This document shows, in pieces, positions 43,823 to 51,390 of a stretch of DNA of 64,000 bases. The notes under the pieces are model-generated. The model worked only from the letters and a program-made list of their open reading frames with translations, ran no database searches and had not been told where the DNA came from. Position 1 is the first letter of the stretch. Each line of letters opens with the position of its first letter. This stretch comes from JAICYJ01 sp963797565 (GTDB lineage Bacteria; Actinomycetota; Thermoleophilia; Gaiellales; JAICJC01). The translations under genes and the position numbers were made by a program. The DNA is taken from the NCBI GenBank assembly GCA_963797565.1, contig CAWCPM010000015.1, positions 385,186 to 449,185 of the forward strand. Reading direction: 5' to 3'.

Positions 43823-43851
43823 GTCACGGGAGCGTCACGGCCCGGTCACGG
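43823..43851. repeat. three GTCACGG heptamers at 11-bp spacing
   Basis: GTCACGG starts at 43823, 43834 and 43845, exactly one helical turn apart each time. SARP and PhoP-like OmpR-family regulators bind such 11-bp-phased direct repeats. The array lies about 155 bp upstream of the TMEM175-like gene start. Confidence 0.5.
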
Positions 43852-43856
43852 CTGAT

Positions 43857-43969
43857 ACGACGGTGCCCGGCACCTCCGTATCACCCGCGGACGGCGCGTT
43901 CGCGGACGCAGGCCGCGTCGCGGCCGAGACTGCGTCGCAGGGTGGAACGGGGGTGCCGGGCACCGTCGT
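43857..43969. repeat. 18-bp perfect inverted repeat with palindromic arms
   Basis: Arms 43857-43874 and 43952-43969 are exact complements. Each arm itself holds GGTGCCCGGCACC or its complement, a palindrome around one base, so the two arms can pair with each other or fold alone. Between them are 77 bp of GC-rich DNA. The core recurs in the terminator at the window end. Confidence 0.6.
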
Positions 43970-44012
43970 CACACGCGTGACGCCGACGTGACCGTCCCGT
44001 TGCGGGTCGTTG

Positions 44013-44603
44013 TCACGCTGTCAGTGACAGCTTTGCGCGGATCACGTCGTCGGGCGTGTCGACGTCGAGCGCCAGCCCGGGACGGTCGAGCGTGACCGAC
44101 TCGATCCCGGCCGTCGCCGCCAGCTGGGCATGCACGAGCGCGCTTCCGGCCGAGCCGAACGCGGGCGTGATCACGTCCGCCGGCCGTACCGCGAGCGCGT
44201 TCGTGCCGCCGTCGTGGGCGCGGCCGATCGCGATCCCGCGCTCCGGCATCGCCGTCACCAGCGCACGCACGTCGCTCGCGCTCACCAGCGGCAGGTCGCC
44301 GGCCAGGTACAGCACCGCCTCCGGCGCGGGCGACAGCAGCCCACGTGCGTGATCCAGCCCCTCGTTCCAGGGCAGCTCCCCGTCCGACACCAGCCCCACC
44401 CGGTAGGTCCGCGCCAGCGCCGGCGCCAGCGGCTCGCAGCTGCAAAGCGCCACCGGCCCCACGTCCGCCGCCACCGCCTCGCGCGCCACGTGCTCGACCA
44501 TCGCCAGCATCAGCCGCCGCCGCTCGTCGCCGCCCAGCGCCGGGTGCAGCCGCTGCTTCGCACCGGCCAGCCGCTTCAGCGGAATCAGGATCTGGAGGTC
44601 CAC
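44013..44603 (-). CDS. cofC: 2-phospho-L-lactate (or PEP) guanylyltransferase (F420 biosynthesis)
   Basis: A 196-residue nucleotidyltransferase that activates 2-phospholactate or phosphoenolpyruvate with GTP for CofD; called FbiD in mycobacteria. It begins LQILIPLKRLAGAKQRLHP, with the nucleotide-binding Lys/Arg pattern, and has YLAGDLPLVSASDVRAL (metal Asp) and DGGTNALAVRP. The ending LDVDTPDDVIRA is typical of CofC. GTG 44603 lies 7 nt after a minus-strand TAGTCT, overlapping the -10 of the divergent LLM gene. The last F420 core gene set here (cofC, D, E) lacks only the Fo synthase genes. Confidence 0.95.
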   Translation of the reverse strand: MDLQILIPLKRLAGAKQRLHPALGGDERRRLMLAMVEHVAREAVAADVGPVALCSCEPLAPALARTYRVGLVSDGELPWNEGLDHARGLLSPAPEAVLYLAGDLPLVSASDVRALVTAMPERGIAIGRAHDGGTNALAVRPADVITPAFGSAGSALVHAQLAATAGIESVTLDRPGLALDVDTPDDVIRAKLSLTA

Positions 44604-44610
44604 GAACGGC

Positions 44611-44620
44611 AGACTAGACT
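44611..44620. promoter_or_regulatory. overlapping divergent -10 elements (AGACTAGACT)
   Basis: Minus-strand TAGTCT (plus 44611-44616) lies 7 nt from the cofC GTG at 44603. Plus-strand TAGACT (44615-44620) lies 6 nt from ATG 44627. The elements overlap by 2 bp, and both genes appear leaderless with 23 bp between their start codons. Confidence 0.6.
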
Positions 44621-44626
44621 GCCCCG

Positions 44627-45628
44627 ATGCTCGCCCTCGGCTACAAGGCCTCGGCGGAGCAGTTCGGCCCCCGGCGGCTGCTCTCCTATGCGCTCGAGGC
44701 GGAGGCGCACGGCTTTGACAGCGTCGCCGTCTCAGACCACTTCCAGCCCTTCCGCCACACCGGCGGGCATTCCCCTGCCGCGCTGCCGTGGCTGGGCGCG
44801 CTGGCGGTGCAGAGCGACCGCATCCGCTTCGGCACCAGCGTCTCCACGCCCACCCTGCGCGTCCATCCGTCGATCATGGCCCAGTCGTTTGCGACCATCG
44901 CCTGCCTCGCGCCCGGCCGCGTCTGGCTGGGCGTCGGCACCGGCGAGTCGATGAACGAGGTGCCTGCGCTGGGCATCGCCTGGCCGCGCTTTGCCGAGCG
45001 TCTGGAGCGGCTGGCCGAGGCGGTCGAGCTGATGCGCCTGCTCTGGACCGAGGACCGGGTCACCTTCCACGGCACCCACTACCGCACCGCCAACGCCACG
45101 GTCTACGACAAGCCCGACCGGCCCCTGCCGATCCTGATCGCGGCCGCCGGCGCCAAGGCGGCCCGCTTCGCCGGAGCGGAGGGCGACGGCTACATCACCA
45201 CCAGCGGCAAGCCGCTCGAGCTCTACACAGAGACGCTGCTGCCCGCGCTTGAGCAGGGCGCCCGCGACGCCGGCCGCGACCCGGCCGCCGAGCGCCTGCT
45301 CGAGGTGAAGGTGTCCTACGAGCGCGACCCCGTCCGCGCCGCCGACGAGTGCCGCTTCTGGGGCGCCCTGGCGCTGTCGGCCGAGAGCAAGCAGGGCATC
45401 GACGACCCGCTCGAGCTGGAGCGCCTGGCCGAGCAGGAGCACGTCCACGCCGAGTCGCGCTTCATCCTCACCGGCGACCCCGACGAGCTCTGCGACCGGG
45501 TCGCGCCGTACGTCGACCTGGGCTTCCGCCACCTCGTGTTCCACAGCCCCGCGCCCGACCAGTCGAGGTTCCTGGAGCTGTTTGCGGCCGACGCGCTGCC
45601 GCGCCTGCGCGAGCGCTTCGGCGACTGA
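44627..45628 (+). CDS. LLM-class F420-dependent oxidoreductase (F420-dependent glucose-6-phosphate dehydrogenase-like)
   Basis: A 333-residue luciferase-like flavin/F420 oxidoreductase of the TIM-barrel type. The start LALGYKASAEQFGPRRLL and FDSVAVSDHFQPFRHTGG resemble the F420-dependent G6P dehydrogenase (FGD) group, including the active-site His in SDHF. RVWLGVGTGESMNEVP and PILIAAAGAKAARFAG complete the barrel. FGD makes F420H2 from glucose 6-phosphate; equating this protein with FGD is a reasonable inference from the start region and its location beside cofC, though related enzymes use other alcohols. The leaderless ATG 44627 is divergent from cofC. Confidence 0.8.
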   Translation: MLALGYKASAEQFGPRRLLSYALEAEAHGFDSVAVSDHFQPFRHTGGHSPAALPWLGALAVQSDRIRFGTSVSTPTLRVHPSIMAQSFATIACLAPGRVWLGVGTGESMNEVPALGIAWPRFAERLERLAEAVELMRLLWTEDRVTFHGTHYRTANATVYDKPDRPLPILIAAAGAKAARFAGAEGDGYITTSGKPLELYTETLLPALEQGARDAGRDPAAERLLEVKVSYERDPVRAADECRFWGALALSAESKQGIDDPLELERLAEQEHVHAESRFILTGDPDELCDRVAPYVDLGFRHLVFHSPAPDQSRFLELFAADALPRLRERFGD

Positions 45629-45634
45629 CCCGCC

Positions 45635-46024
45635 CTAGTGGTGGAACAGGTAGCGCTCGGGCTCGATCGTGACCTTGACCCGCTCGACGCCGTCCTCGAA
45701 GTTGTCGAACGGCTCGCCCGTGTACTTCAGCGCCAGCTCGTCGGCGTGCTCGTGGGCGCCCTCGCGCGTCATCACGGCGCGGCCGCGGATCTCGACCGAC
45801 CGGTAACCGCTGGAGTCGATCACCTCGAGCGTGACGCGGGGATCGCGCTCGATGTTGCGCCACTTGACCCGCCCCTCGGCCGTGTTGAACACAGGACGGC
45901 CGTCCTCGATGTGCACCCACACCGGTGACACCTGCACGCTGCCGTCGCCGTTGACGGTGCCGAGGTGGCCGAAGTTGGGGCCGGCCAGCAGCTCGGCCGC
46001 AAGTGCCTTGGGATCGACGCTCAC
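45635..46024 (-). CDS. F420-dependent PPOX-class (pyridoxamine 5'-phosphate oxidase-like) protein
   Basis: A 129-residue split-beta-barrel protein of the flavin/deazaflavin oxidoreductase group. It begins with FGHLGTVNGDGSVQVSPVWV, the motif of F420-dependent members (Rv1155-like), and has VKWRNIERDPRVTLEVID and SVEIRGRAVMTREG. Family proteins reduce or bind small polar substrates with F420H2. GTG 46024 lies 6 nt after a minus-strand TAGAGT (plus 46031-46036) whose TAG also ends the upstream grpB-like gene. Convergent with the FGD-like gene. Confidence 0.87.
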   Translation of the reverse strand: MSVDPKALAAELLAGPNFGHLGTVNGDGSVQVSPVWVHIEDGRPVFNTAEGRVKWRNIERDPRVTLEVIDSSGYRSVEIRGRAVMTREGAHEHADELALKYTGEPFDNFEDGVERVKVTIEPERYLFHH

Positions 46025-46030
46025 GCGCGC

Positions 46031-46036
46031 ACTCTA
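46031..46036 (-). promoter_or_regulatory. -10 element TAGAGT built on the grpB-like stop codon
   Basis: Minus-strand TAGAGT, followed by 6 nt and GTG 46024. Its TAG (46036-46034) is the upstream gene's stop codon. Confidence 0.45.
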
Positions 46037-46532
46037 CCCGCCTGCCAGCACGGCCTCGATGAACGCCGTCTTGGCCTCGGTGTAGCCCGCCCGATCGTCC
46101 CCGTAGGCGGCGGCCAGCTCACGCTTGAGCGCCGCGTACTCGCGGGCGGTGCCCGGGTTCGCCCGCAGGTGGTCGCGCAGCCGCAGGTGCGCCACCAGCG
46201 GCGCCGCGCCCTCCACGCACACGTACAGGTGGTGCTCGGGCAGGTGCGGCGGCTGGTCGAATGCCGCACGCCCGGGCACGCCGGCATCGCCCTTGTGCGG
46301 GTACCCCGCAGTCCGCCAGCAACGCGATCGCCTCGGCCACGTCGCCCTGGTCGGCCACCACCACGTCGATGTCGATGATCGGCTTGGCCGCCAGTCCCGG
46401 CACCGCCGTGCTGCCGATGTGCTCGATCGACCGCGCGCGCATCCGCAGGCCGGCCGGCAGCCCGTCCCGCAGCTCGCAGAACAGCTCGGGCCAGCGCGGG
46501 TCGTACTCGCTGATCACGATCGGCTCGCCCAC
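46034..46532 (-). CDS. GrpB/UPF0157-family protein, frame interrupted near 46305
   Basis: A GrpB-like nucleotidyltransferase-fold protein of unknown role, about 165 residues after repair. The N-terminal frame has IEHIGSTAVPGLAAKPIIDI, the family signature, and breaks in the CCCC at 46304-46307 (GGGG on the coding strand). Removing one base joins it to GVPGRAAFDQPPHLPEHHLY and HLRLRDHLRANPGTAREYAA, which carry on the family sequence. Start GTG 46532 lies 11 bp after the LLM stop. The break looks like one extra base, probably an error. Confidence 0.82.
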
Positions 46533-46543
46533 GGCGCCCGGCG

Positions 46544-47494
46544 TCAGAGCGCCGCGACGCGCGGCGCCAGCTGCTCGCCGATCATCCGCACCGCATCCAG
46601 GTCGCGGTGGTCGAGGTGCTGCAGCATCGCCCGCTCCAGTCCGGCGGCGGCCAGCCCCTCGAGCTGCCCGGCCACCTCATCCAGCGTGCCGCACACCCAG
46701 CCGTCGACCCGCTCGGCCAGCAGCTGCTCGCCGCTGATCCCGTCGAAGTGCAGCGCGCCCAGCCGCCCCGCCCGCTCCAGCAGCTCGTCGCGGGTGCGGC
46801 CGATCAGGGTGGTCTCCATGAACGAGAAGCGAAGCGGGGGACGACCGTGCCGCGCCGCGGCCTCGTCCAGGCGGCGCCGCACCGCCCGGCACTCCTCCGG
46901 GTCGGCCGAGACGATGTTGTACTCCTGTGCGAAGCGCGCGGCCAGGTCGACCGTGCGGGGCTTGCCGGCGCCGCCCACGATCACGGGTGGATGCGGCTGC
47001 TGCAGCGGCTTGGGCAGTGCCTGGCAGGCCTCCAGCTGGTAGTGCGTGCCGTCGAACGAGAACTCCTGCTCGGTCCACTCGCGGATCACGATCTCAAGCT
47101 GCTCCTCGAGCATGTCCATGCGCTCGCGCATGGGCGGGAACGGGAAGCCGAAGCTGCGATGCTCGAGCCGGTACCAGCCCGCGCCCAGCCCCAGCTCCAC
47201 GCGACCGCCGGAGATGTGGTCGACGGTGGTGACCGCGTTTGCCACCAGCGAGGGGTGGCGGAACGTCACCGGCGAGACCATGGTGCCCAGCCGCAGCCGG
47301 CTGGTGCGCGCCGCGATCGCGGCCAGGGTCGTCCAGGCGTCGTGCGAGCCGCGCCCGATCTGGCCGTCGCCTGAGAGGTAGTGATCCGACCGGAATAGCG
47401 CCTCGATCCCGACCGCCTCGCAGGTCTCGGCAAGCGCCACCCAGTCGGACCAGGTCACGTCCTCCTGGCCCTCGATCATCAGGCACAGCCGCAT
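46544..47494 (-). CDS. LLM-class F420-dependent oxidoreductase
   Basis: A 316-residue luciferase-like TIM-barrel oxidoreductase, third of its class in this stretch. It has DHYLSGDGQIGRGS, LGTMVSPVTFRHPSLVANAV, and the flavin/F420 phosphate region TVDHISGGRVELGLGAGWY. The C-terminus (LERAMLQHLDHRDL) closes the barrel. Substrate unknown. ATG 47494 lies 7 nt after a minus-strand TAGAGT (plus 47502-47507) whose TAG is the stop of the aminotransferase gene upstream, so it has its own leaderless promoter although it follows that operon. Confidence 0.86.
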   Translation of the reverse strand: MRLCLMIEGQEDVTWSDWVALAETCEAVGIEALFRSDHYLSGDGQIGRGSHDAWTTLAAIAARTSRLRLGTMVSPVTFRHPSLVANAVTTVDHISGGRVELGLGAGWYRLEHRSFGFPFPPMRERMDMLEEQLEIVIREWTEQEFSFDGTHYQLEACQALPKPLQQPHPPVIVGGAGKPRTVDLAARFAQEYNIVSADPEECRAVRRRLDEAAARHGRPPLRFSFMETTLIGRTRDELLERAGRLGALHFDGISGEQLLAERVDGWVCGTLDEVAGQLEGLAAAGLERAMLQHLDHRDLDAVRMIGEQLAPRVAAL

Positions 47495-47501
47495 GCGCGG
47501 G

Positions 47502-47507
47502 ACTCTA
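47502..47507 (-). promoter_or_regulatory. -10 element TAGAGT built on the aminotransferase stop codon
   Basis: Minus-strand TAGAGT is followed by 7 nt and ATG 47494. Its first three bases are the stop codon of the upstream aminotransferase. Confidence 0.45.
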
Positions 47508-48899
47508 CCGGGCCGCCTCGCGAGCCAGCACGACCTCGATCGCCTCCTCCAGGATCGCGACCGCGCGGTCGAGCGCCGCCACCGGCATCACCAGCGACGG
47601 CTGCAGGTTGTAGGTGGCGGTGCTGGAGTCGGCCAGCAGGCCGCGGCGCAGGCACTCCTCGGCGACGGCCTCCTGCAGCTCCGGCGCGCGCTGTTTGGTC
47701 TCGCGGTCGGAGACGAACTCGACCGCCATGTAGCAGCCCCTGATGCGCACGTCGCCGACCACCGGGTACCGCTCGGGCAGCCGACCCAGCGTCTCGCGGG
47801 CGCGGGCGTCCAGCGCACGCACGTTCTCGAGCACCGGCTCGTGCTCGAAGACGTCGAGCGTCGCCAGCGCCGCGGCGCAGGCCGCGGGCAGCCATGCCCA
47901 GGTGCTGCCGGTGGGCACGTCGTCGTAGCCGCCCATCGCCCGCTCCGATCCCAGCACCGCGCCCAGCGGCATCACGCCGCCGCCGATGCCCTTGCCCAGG
48001 CACATCAGGTCAGGCTCGACGCCCCAGTGCTCGACCGCGAACATGGTGCCGGTGCGACCCATGCCGGACTTGACCTCGTCGGCGCAGAGCAGCCAGCCGT
48101 GCTCGCGGCACAGCTCCACCAGCGCCGGCCAGAAGCCGTCCGGGGGGATCTGCACGCCGCCCGACCCGATGATCGGCTCGATCACCACGCCGGCCACGTC
48201 GCGCGGATCGACGGCGTGGAACAGGACGTGGTCGCGCAGGTAATCGATGGTGGCGTCGCCGCTCCCTCCCGGCCGCGGATCGCCGAACGGCGAGCGGTAG
48301 GGGTTGGGGTAGGGGACGTGCACGAACCCGGGGGTGAGCTGGCGCAGGCCGCTGGAGATGTCCTGGCGCTCGGCGCCCAGCGTGGCCGTCATGGTCGACT
48401 CGCCGTGGTAGGAGCCGAAGAACGCGATCACCAGCTGGCGCCCCGTGGCGCGCCGCATCAGCTTCAGCGCGATCTCGATGGCCTCCGTGCCGTTCAGCGC
48501 GATGTCGACTCGCGTCAGGCTGCGCGGCGCGATCGCCAGCAGCCGCTCGGCCAGCGGCGCCATCAGCTCGGAGGCCAGCCCGTGGCTGTCCTCGTTGCCG
48601 TAGCGGCGAAGCATCTCGACGGCGGGCTCGATCAGGTCCTCCCGGCACGCGCCCAGTGGCACCGACGCGGACGCCGAGATCAGGTCGAGGTAGACGTTGC
48701 CGTCCACGTCCTCCACCGCCCAGCCGCGCTTGCGGGCGACCACGAACGGCGCCAGGCCCGCTGTCAGACCCGGGTAGAACGACGCCTGCATCCGCTCCAG
48801 CAGCTCGCGGCTGCGCGGCCCGGGCGGCGGCGTCCGCATGCTCGGCACCGCGTCGATGTCGAGCGAGAGCTCGCCACCCTGCGCGGCCGTCGGTGTCAT
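47505..48899 (-). CDS. class III PLP-dependent aminotransferase
   Basis: A 464-residue omega-type aminotransferase. Visible parts are EDVDGNVYLDLISASASVPLG, LNGTEAIEIALKLMRRATGR, SYHGEST with the cofactor-face His, VVIEPIIGSGGVQ, ADEVKSGMGRTGTMFA with the PLP-ring Asp, and the catalytic Lys in CLGKGIGGG. Such enzymes transfer amino groups from omega-amino acids or amines to pyruvate or 2-oxoglutarate. It is a paralogue of the one at 53.6 kb (both carry PGPRSRELLE). ATG 48899 overlaps the ABC ATPase stop (ATGA). It lies at the end of the eno-glycerate kinase-potA-like operon. Confidence 0.9.
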   Translation of the reverse strand: MTPTAAQGGELSLDIDAVPSMRTPPPGPRSRELLERMQASFYPGLTAGLAPFVVARKRGWAVEDVDGNVYLDLISASASVPLGACREDLIEPAVEMLRRYGNEDSHGLASELMAPLAERLLAIAPRSLTRVDIALNGTEAIEIALKLMRRATGRQLVIAFFGSYHGESTMTATLGAERQDISSGLRQLTPGFVHVPYPNPYRSPFGDPRPGGSGDATIDYLRDHVLFHAVDPRDVAGVVIEPIIGSGGVQIPPDGFWPALVELCREHGWLLCADEVKSGMGRTGTMFAVEHWGVEPDLMCLGKGIGGGVMPLGAVLGSERAMGGYDDVPTGSTWAWLPAACAAALATLDVFEHEPVLENVRALDARARETLGRLPERYPVVGDVRIRGCYMAVEFVSDRETKQRAPELQEAVAEECLRRGLLADSSTATYNLQPSLVMPVAALDRAVAILEEAIEVVLAREAAR

Positions 48900-50014
48900 G
48901 CCTCCGGCTCCGCGTCCGGGGACGCCGCCGATCCGATCACGTAGCTGTGATCGACCCGCCACTGCAGCCGGACATCATCGCCGACGCCTGCCTGGACGTG
49001 GTCCGACTCGTCGTTCAGCTGGTGCACCGTCAGCAGCTCGCCGGTTGCCAGCCGCACGATCAGCTGCGTCATCGAGCCGAGGTAGACGACCTCGGAGACG
49101 GTGCCCGCGATCAGCGAGCAGCCGTCCGGCACAGAGCCGTTCGAGAGCTTCACCTTCTCCGGCCTGACGGTGATCTGGAAGGCATCCTCGACGCCGCCCG
49201 GGTCGGGCGCGAGCAGGCGCTGGCCCTCGCCCAGCCGCATCTCCAGCACGCCCGAGCGGCGCTCGTCCACCCGCAGCGCCAGCAGGTTCGAGATGCCGAT
49301 GAACCCGGCCACGAACGCCGTCCTGGGATGCTCGTACAGCTCGCGCGGCTCCGCCACCTGCTCGACCACGCCCTCGTTCATGACGGCGATCCGGTCGGAC
49401 ATCGTCAGCGCCTCCTCCTGGTCGTGCGTGACGTAGACGAAGGTGGTTGCGGTCTGCGCCGCGATCGACTTCAGCTCCAGCTGCATCTGGCGGCGCAGCT
49501 TCAGGTCGAGGGCGCCCAGCGGCTCGTCGAGGAGCAGGGCCGCCGGGCGGTTGACCAGCGCCCGGGCCAGCGCGACGCGCTGCTGCTGGCCGCCCGAGAG
49601 CTGGCGTGGGCGGCGCTCGTCGAGGCCCTCCAGCCGCACGATGCGCAGCGCGTCGGCCACGCGGGCGGTCGTCTCGGCGCGCCCGACGCGCTTGATGCGC
49701 AGCCCGAAGGCGACGTTCTGGGCGACGGTCATGTGCGGGAACAGCCCGTACGCCTGGAACACCATGTTCACGTTCCGCTTGGCGGGCGGCACCCAGGTCA
49801 CGTCCTCGCCCTGCAGCAGGATGCGGCCGCTGGTGGGCTCCTCGAAGCCGCCGATCATGCGCAGCGTGGTGGTCTTGCCGCAGCCGCTCGGCCCCAGCAT
49901 CGAGAAGAACTCGCCGCCCGGGATGGTCAGGTTGACCGCGTCCACGGCGACCACCGACCCGAACCGCTTGCTGACGTGCTCCAGCACGATCTGGCCCTGG
50001 GTCCCGTCGCTCAC
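48896..50014 (-). CDS. ABC transporter ATP-binding protein, PotA-like
   Basis: A 372-residue ATPase of the polyamine/opine type. Walker A is GPSGCGKTTT, the signature LSGGQQQRVALARAL, Walker B ALLLDEPLGALD, switch VTHDQEEAL. A C-terminal TOBE domain (about 270-360) matches PotA. Its partner permeases and binding protein are on the plus strand at 55-58 kb under the other arm of the regulator. GTG 50014 overlaps the glycerate kinase stop (GTGA), and its own stop overlaps the aminotransferase start. Confidence 0.93.
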   Translation of the reverse strand: MSDGTQGQIVLEHVSKRFGSVVAVDAVNLTIPGGEFFSMLGPSGCGKTTTLRMIGGFEEPTSGRILLQGEDVTWVPPAKRNVNMVFQAYGLFPHMTVAQNVAFGLRIKRVGRAETTARVADALRIVRLEGLDERRPRQLSGGQQQRVALARALVNRPAALLLDEPLGALDLKLRRQMQLELKSIAAQTATTFVYVTHDQEEALTMSDRIAVMNEGVVEQVAEPRELYEHPRTAFVAGFIGISNLLALRVDERRSGVLEMRLGEGQRLLAPDPGGVEDAFQITVRPEKVKLSNGSVPDGCSLIAGTVSEVVYLGSMTQLIVRLATGELLTVHQLNDESDHVQAGVGDDVRLQWRVDHSYVIGSAASPDAEPEA

Positions 50015-51390
50015 GCCGGCCCCACCGCGATCGCGAACAGGTCGTTCACGTTGCTGCCGGTCTGGCCGGTCACGATCGTGTCGCCGAGCTTGGTCAGCAC
50101 CTCGCTCGAGCGGTGCCGCAGGAGCGCCGTGCGCAGGTCGATCTCGAGCGCGACGGCCCGCTCCAGCGTGGAGCCGTCCACCAGCGCGCCGGCCACCTCG
50201 GTGCCGCCGTCCATCCCGTCGGTGTCCAGGAATGCGGCGGTGATCGAGCGGCCGGCGCCGATCCGCAGCGCCGCCGCGAGCGCCGCCGCCTGGTTCGGCC
50301 CGCCCAGGCCGAACTCCTCGGACTGGGTCAGCGTCACCGTCGTCTCGCCGCCGGCGCCGACCAGCACGCAGGGCCGGGCGAACGGGCGGCCGTGGTCGTG
50401 GATCTCGACGGCGATCGCGGCCAGCGCCGTGCCGATCTCGCGGCTCTCGCCCTCCATCGTCGTGGACACGACGTGGGCGGTCACGCCCAGCTCGGTCGAC
50501 CTGCGCACCATCGCGTTGGCCACGTCGGCGCCGGTGACCAGCACCAGGCTCTGGATCGACAGGTCATCGAGCTGCGGGGCGGCGTCGTTCACGGTCGCGG
50601 TCAGGTGCCGCCGGATCGAGGGCGCAACGGCATCCCAGAGATCGTACGCGTGCAGCACCGCGATCGCCTGCTCGCCGGTGGTGGTGTCGGTGACCGTGGG
50701 GTCGGTGATGGCGTCCAGCGGGTCGCCGACCACGTCGGAGACGGTCAGGTTGATGACGGTGGCACCGCCCATCGCCGCGGCGAGCCGGCCGCCCTTCAGC
50801 CCGGACACGTGCTTTCGCACCGCGTTGATCTCGCGGATGGCGGCGCCCGATCCCAGCAGCAGCCGGTGCAGCTCGCGCTTCTCCTCGAAGCTGACGCCGT
50901 CCGCGGGCAGGCACGCCAATGCGGAGCTGCCGCCCGTGAAGCACGCCAGCACCACGTCCTCGGGCCCGGCGGTCTCCGCCAGCTGCATCAGCCGCTGCGC
51001 CGCATGGCAGCTGGCCTCGGTCGGCAGCGGGTGCCCGGCCGACAGCAGCTCGATCCGGTCGAGCGACGCGGCGTGCCCCTCGGGCGCCACCACCACGCCG
51101 CCGGCGATCACGTCGCCCAGCAGCTGCTCGAGGGTGGTGGCGATCCGCGCGCTGGCCTTGCCCGCGCCCAGCACCAGCACCCTGCCGCCCGGGCCCGGCA
51201 GGTGCGACACGCCGTCCACGATCACGGCGCCGCCCTCGCGGAGCGACACCGCCGCCCGTACCGCCGCCTCCGGGTCGGCCGCCAGCACGCCGGCCTCGAC
51301 GATGCCGAGCACCAGCTCGCGCAGCGGCGCCGGGCCGCGGGCGACCAGCGCCTCCCGGTTTGCGGGGGTGCCCGAGCCGGTCGCGCTCAT
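50011..51390 (-). CDS. glycerate 2-kinase (MOFRL/DUF4147 family)
   Basis: A 459-residue kinase of the type II glycerate kinase family, which phosphorylates D-glycerate at O-2 to 2-phosphoglycerate. Landmarks are VLVLGAGKASARIATTLEQ, TGGSSALACLPADGVS, INAVRKHVSGLKGGRLA and LVGAGGETTVTL in the MOFRL domain, then AAFLDTDGMDGGTEVAGA. ATG 51390 overlaps the enolase stop, so it is directly behind eno: the product of this kinase is the substrate of enolase, a telling pair. Confidence 0.92.
   Translation of the reverse strand: MSATGSGTPANREALVARGPAPLRELVLGIVEAGVLAADPEAAVRAAVSLREGGAVIVDGVSHLPGPGGRVLVLGAGKASARIATTLEQLLGDVIAGGVVVAPEGHAASLDRIELLSAGHPLPTEASCHAAQRLMQLAETAGPEDVVLACFTGGSSALACLPADGVSFEEKRELHRLLLGSGAAIREINAVRKHVSGLKGGRLAAAMGGATVINLTVSDVVGDPLDAITDPTVTDTTTGEQAIAVLHAYDLWDAVAPSIRRHLTATVNDAAPQLDDLSIQSLVLVTGADVANAMVRRSTELGVTAHVVSTTMEGESREIGTALAAIAVEIHDHGRPFARPCVLVGAGGETTVTLTQSEEFGLGGPNQAAALAAALRIGAGRSITAAFLDTDGMDGGTEVAGALVDGSTLERAVALEIDLRTALLRHRSSEVLTKLGDTIVTGQTGSNVNDLFAIAVGPA

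Larger units (their letters stand above)
43671..44012. other. gene-free region upstream of the TMEM175-like gene
   Basis: About 340 bp without a supported reading frame, lying between the start of the TMEM175-like gene and the 3' end of cofC. It holds the phased GTCACGG repeats and the 18-bp inverted repeat listed separately. I see no RNA gene. Confidence 0.5.
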
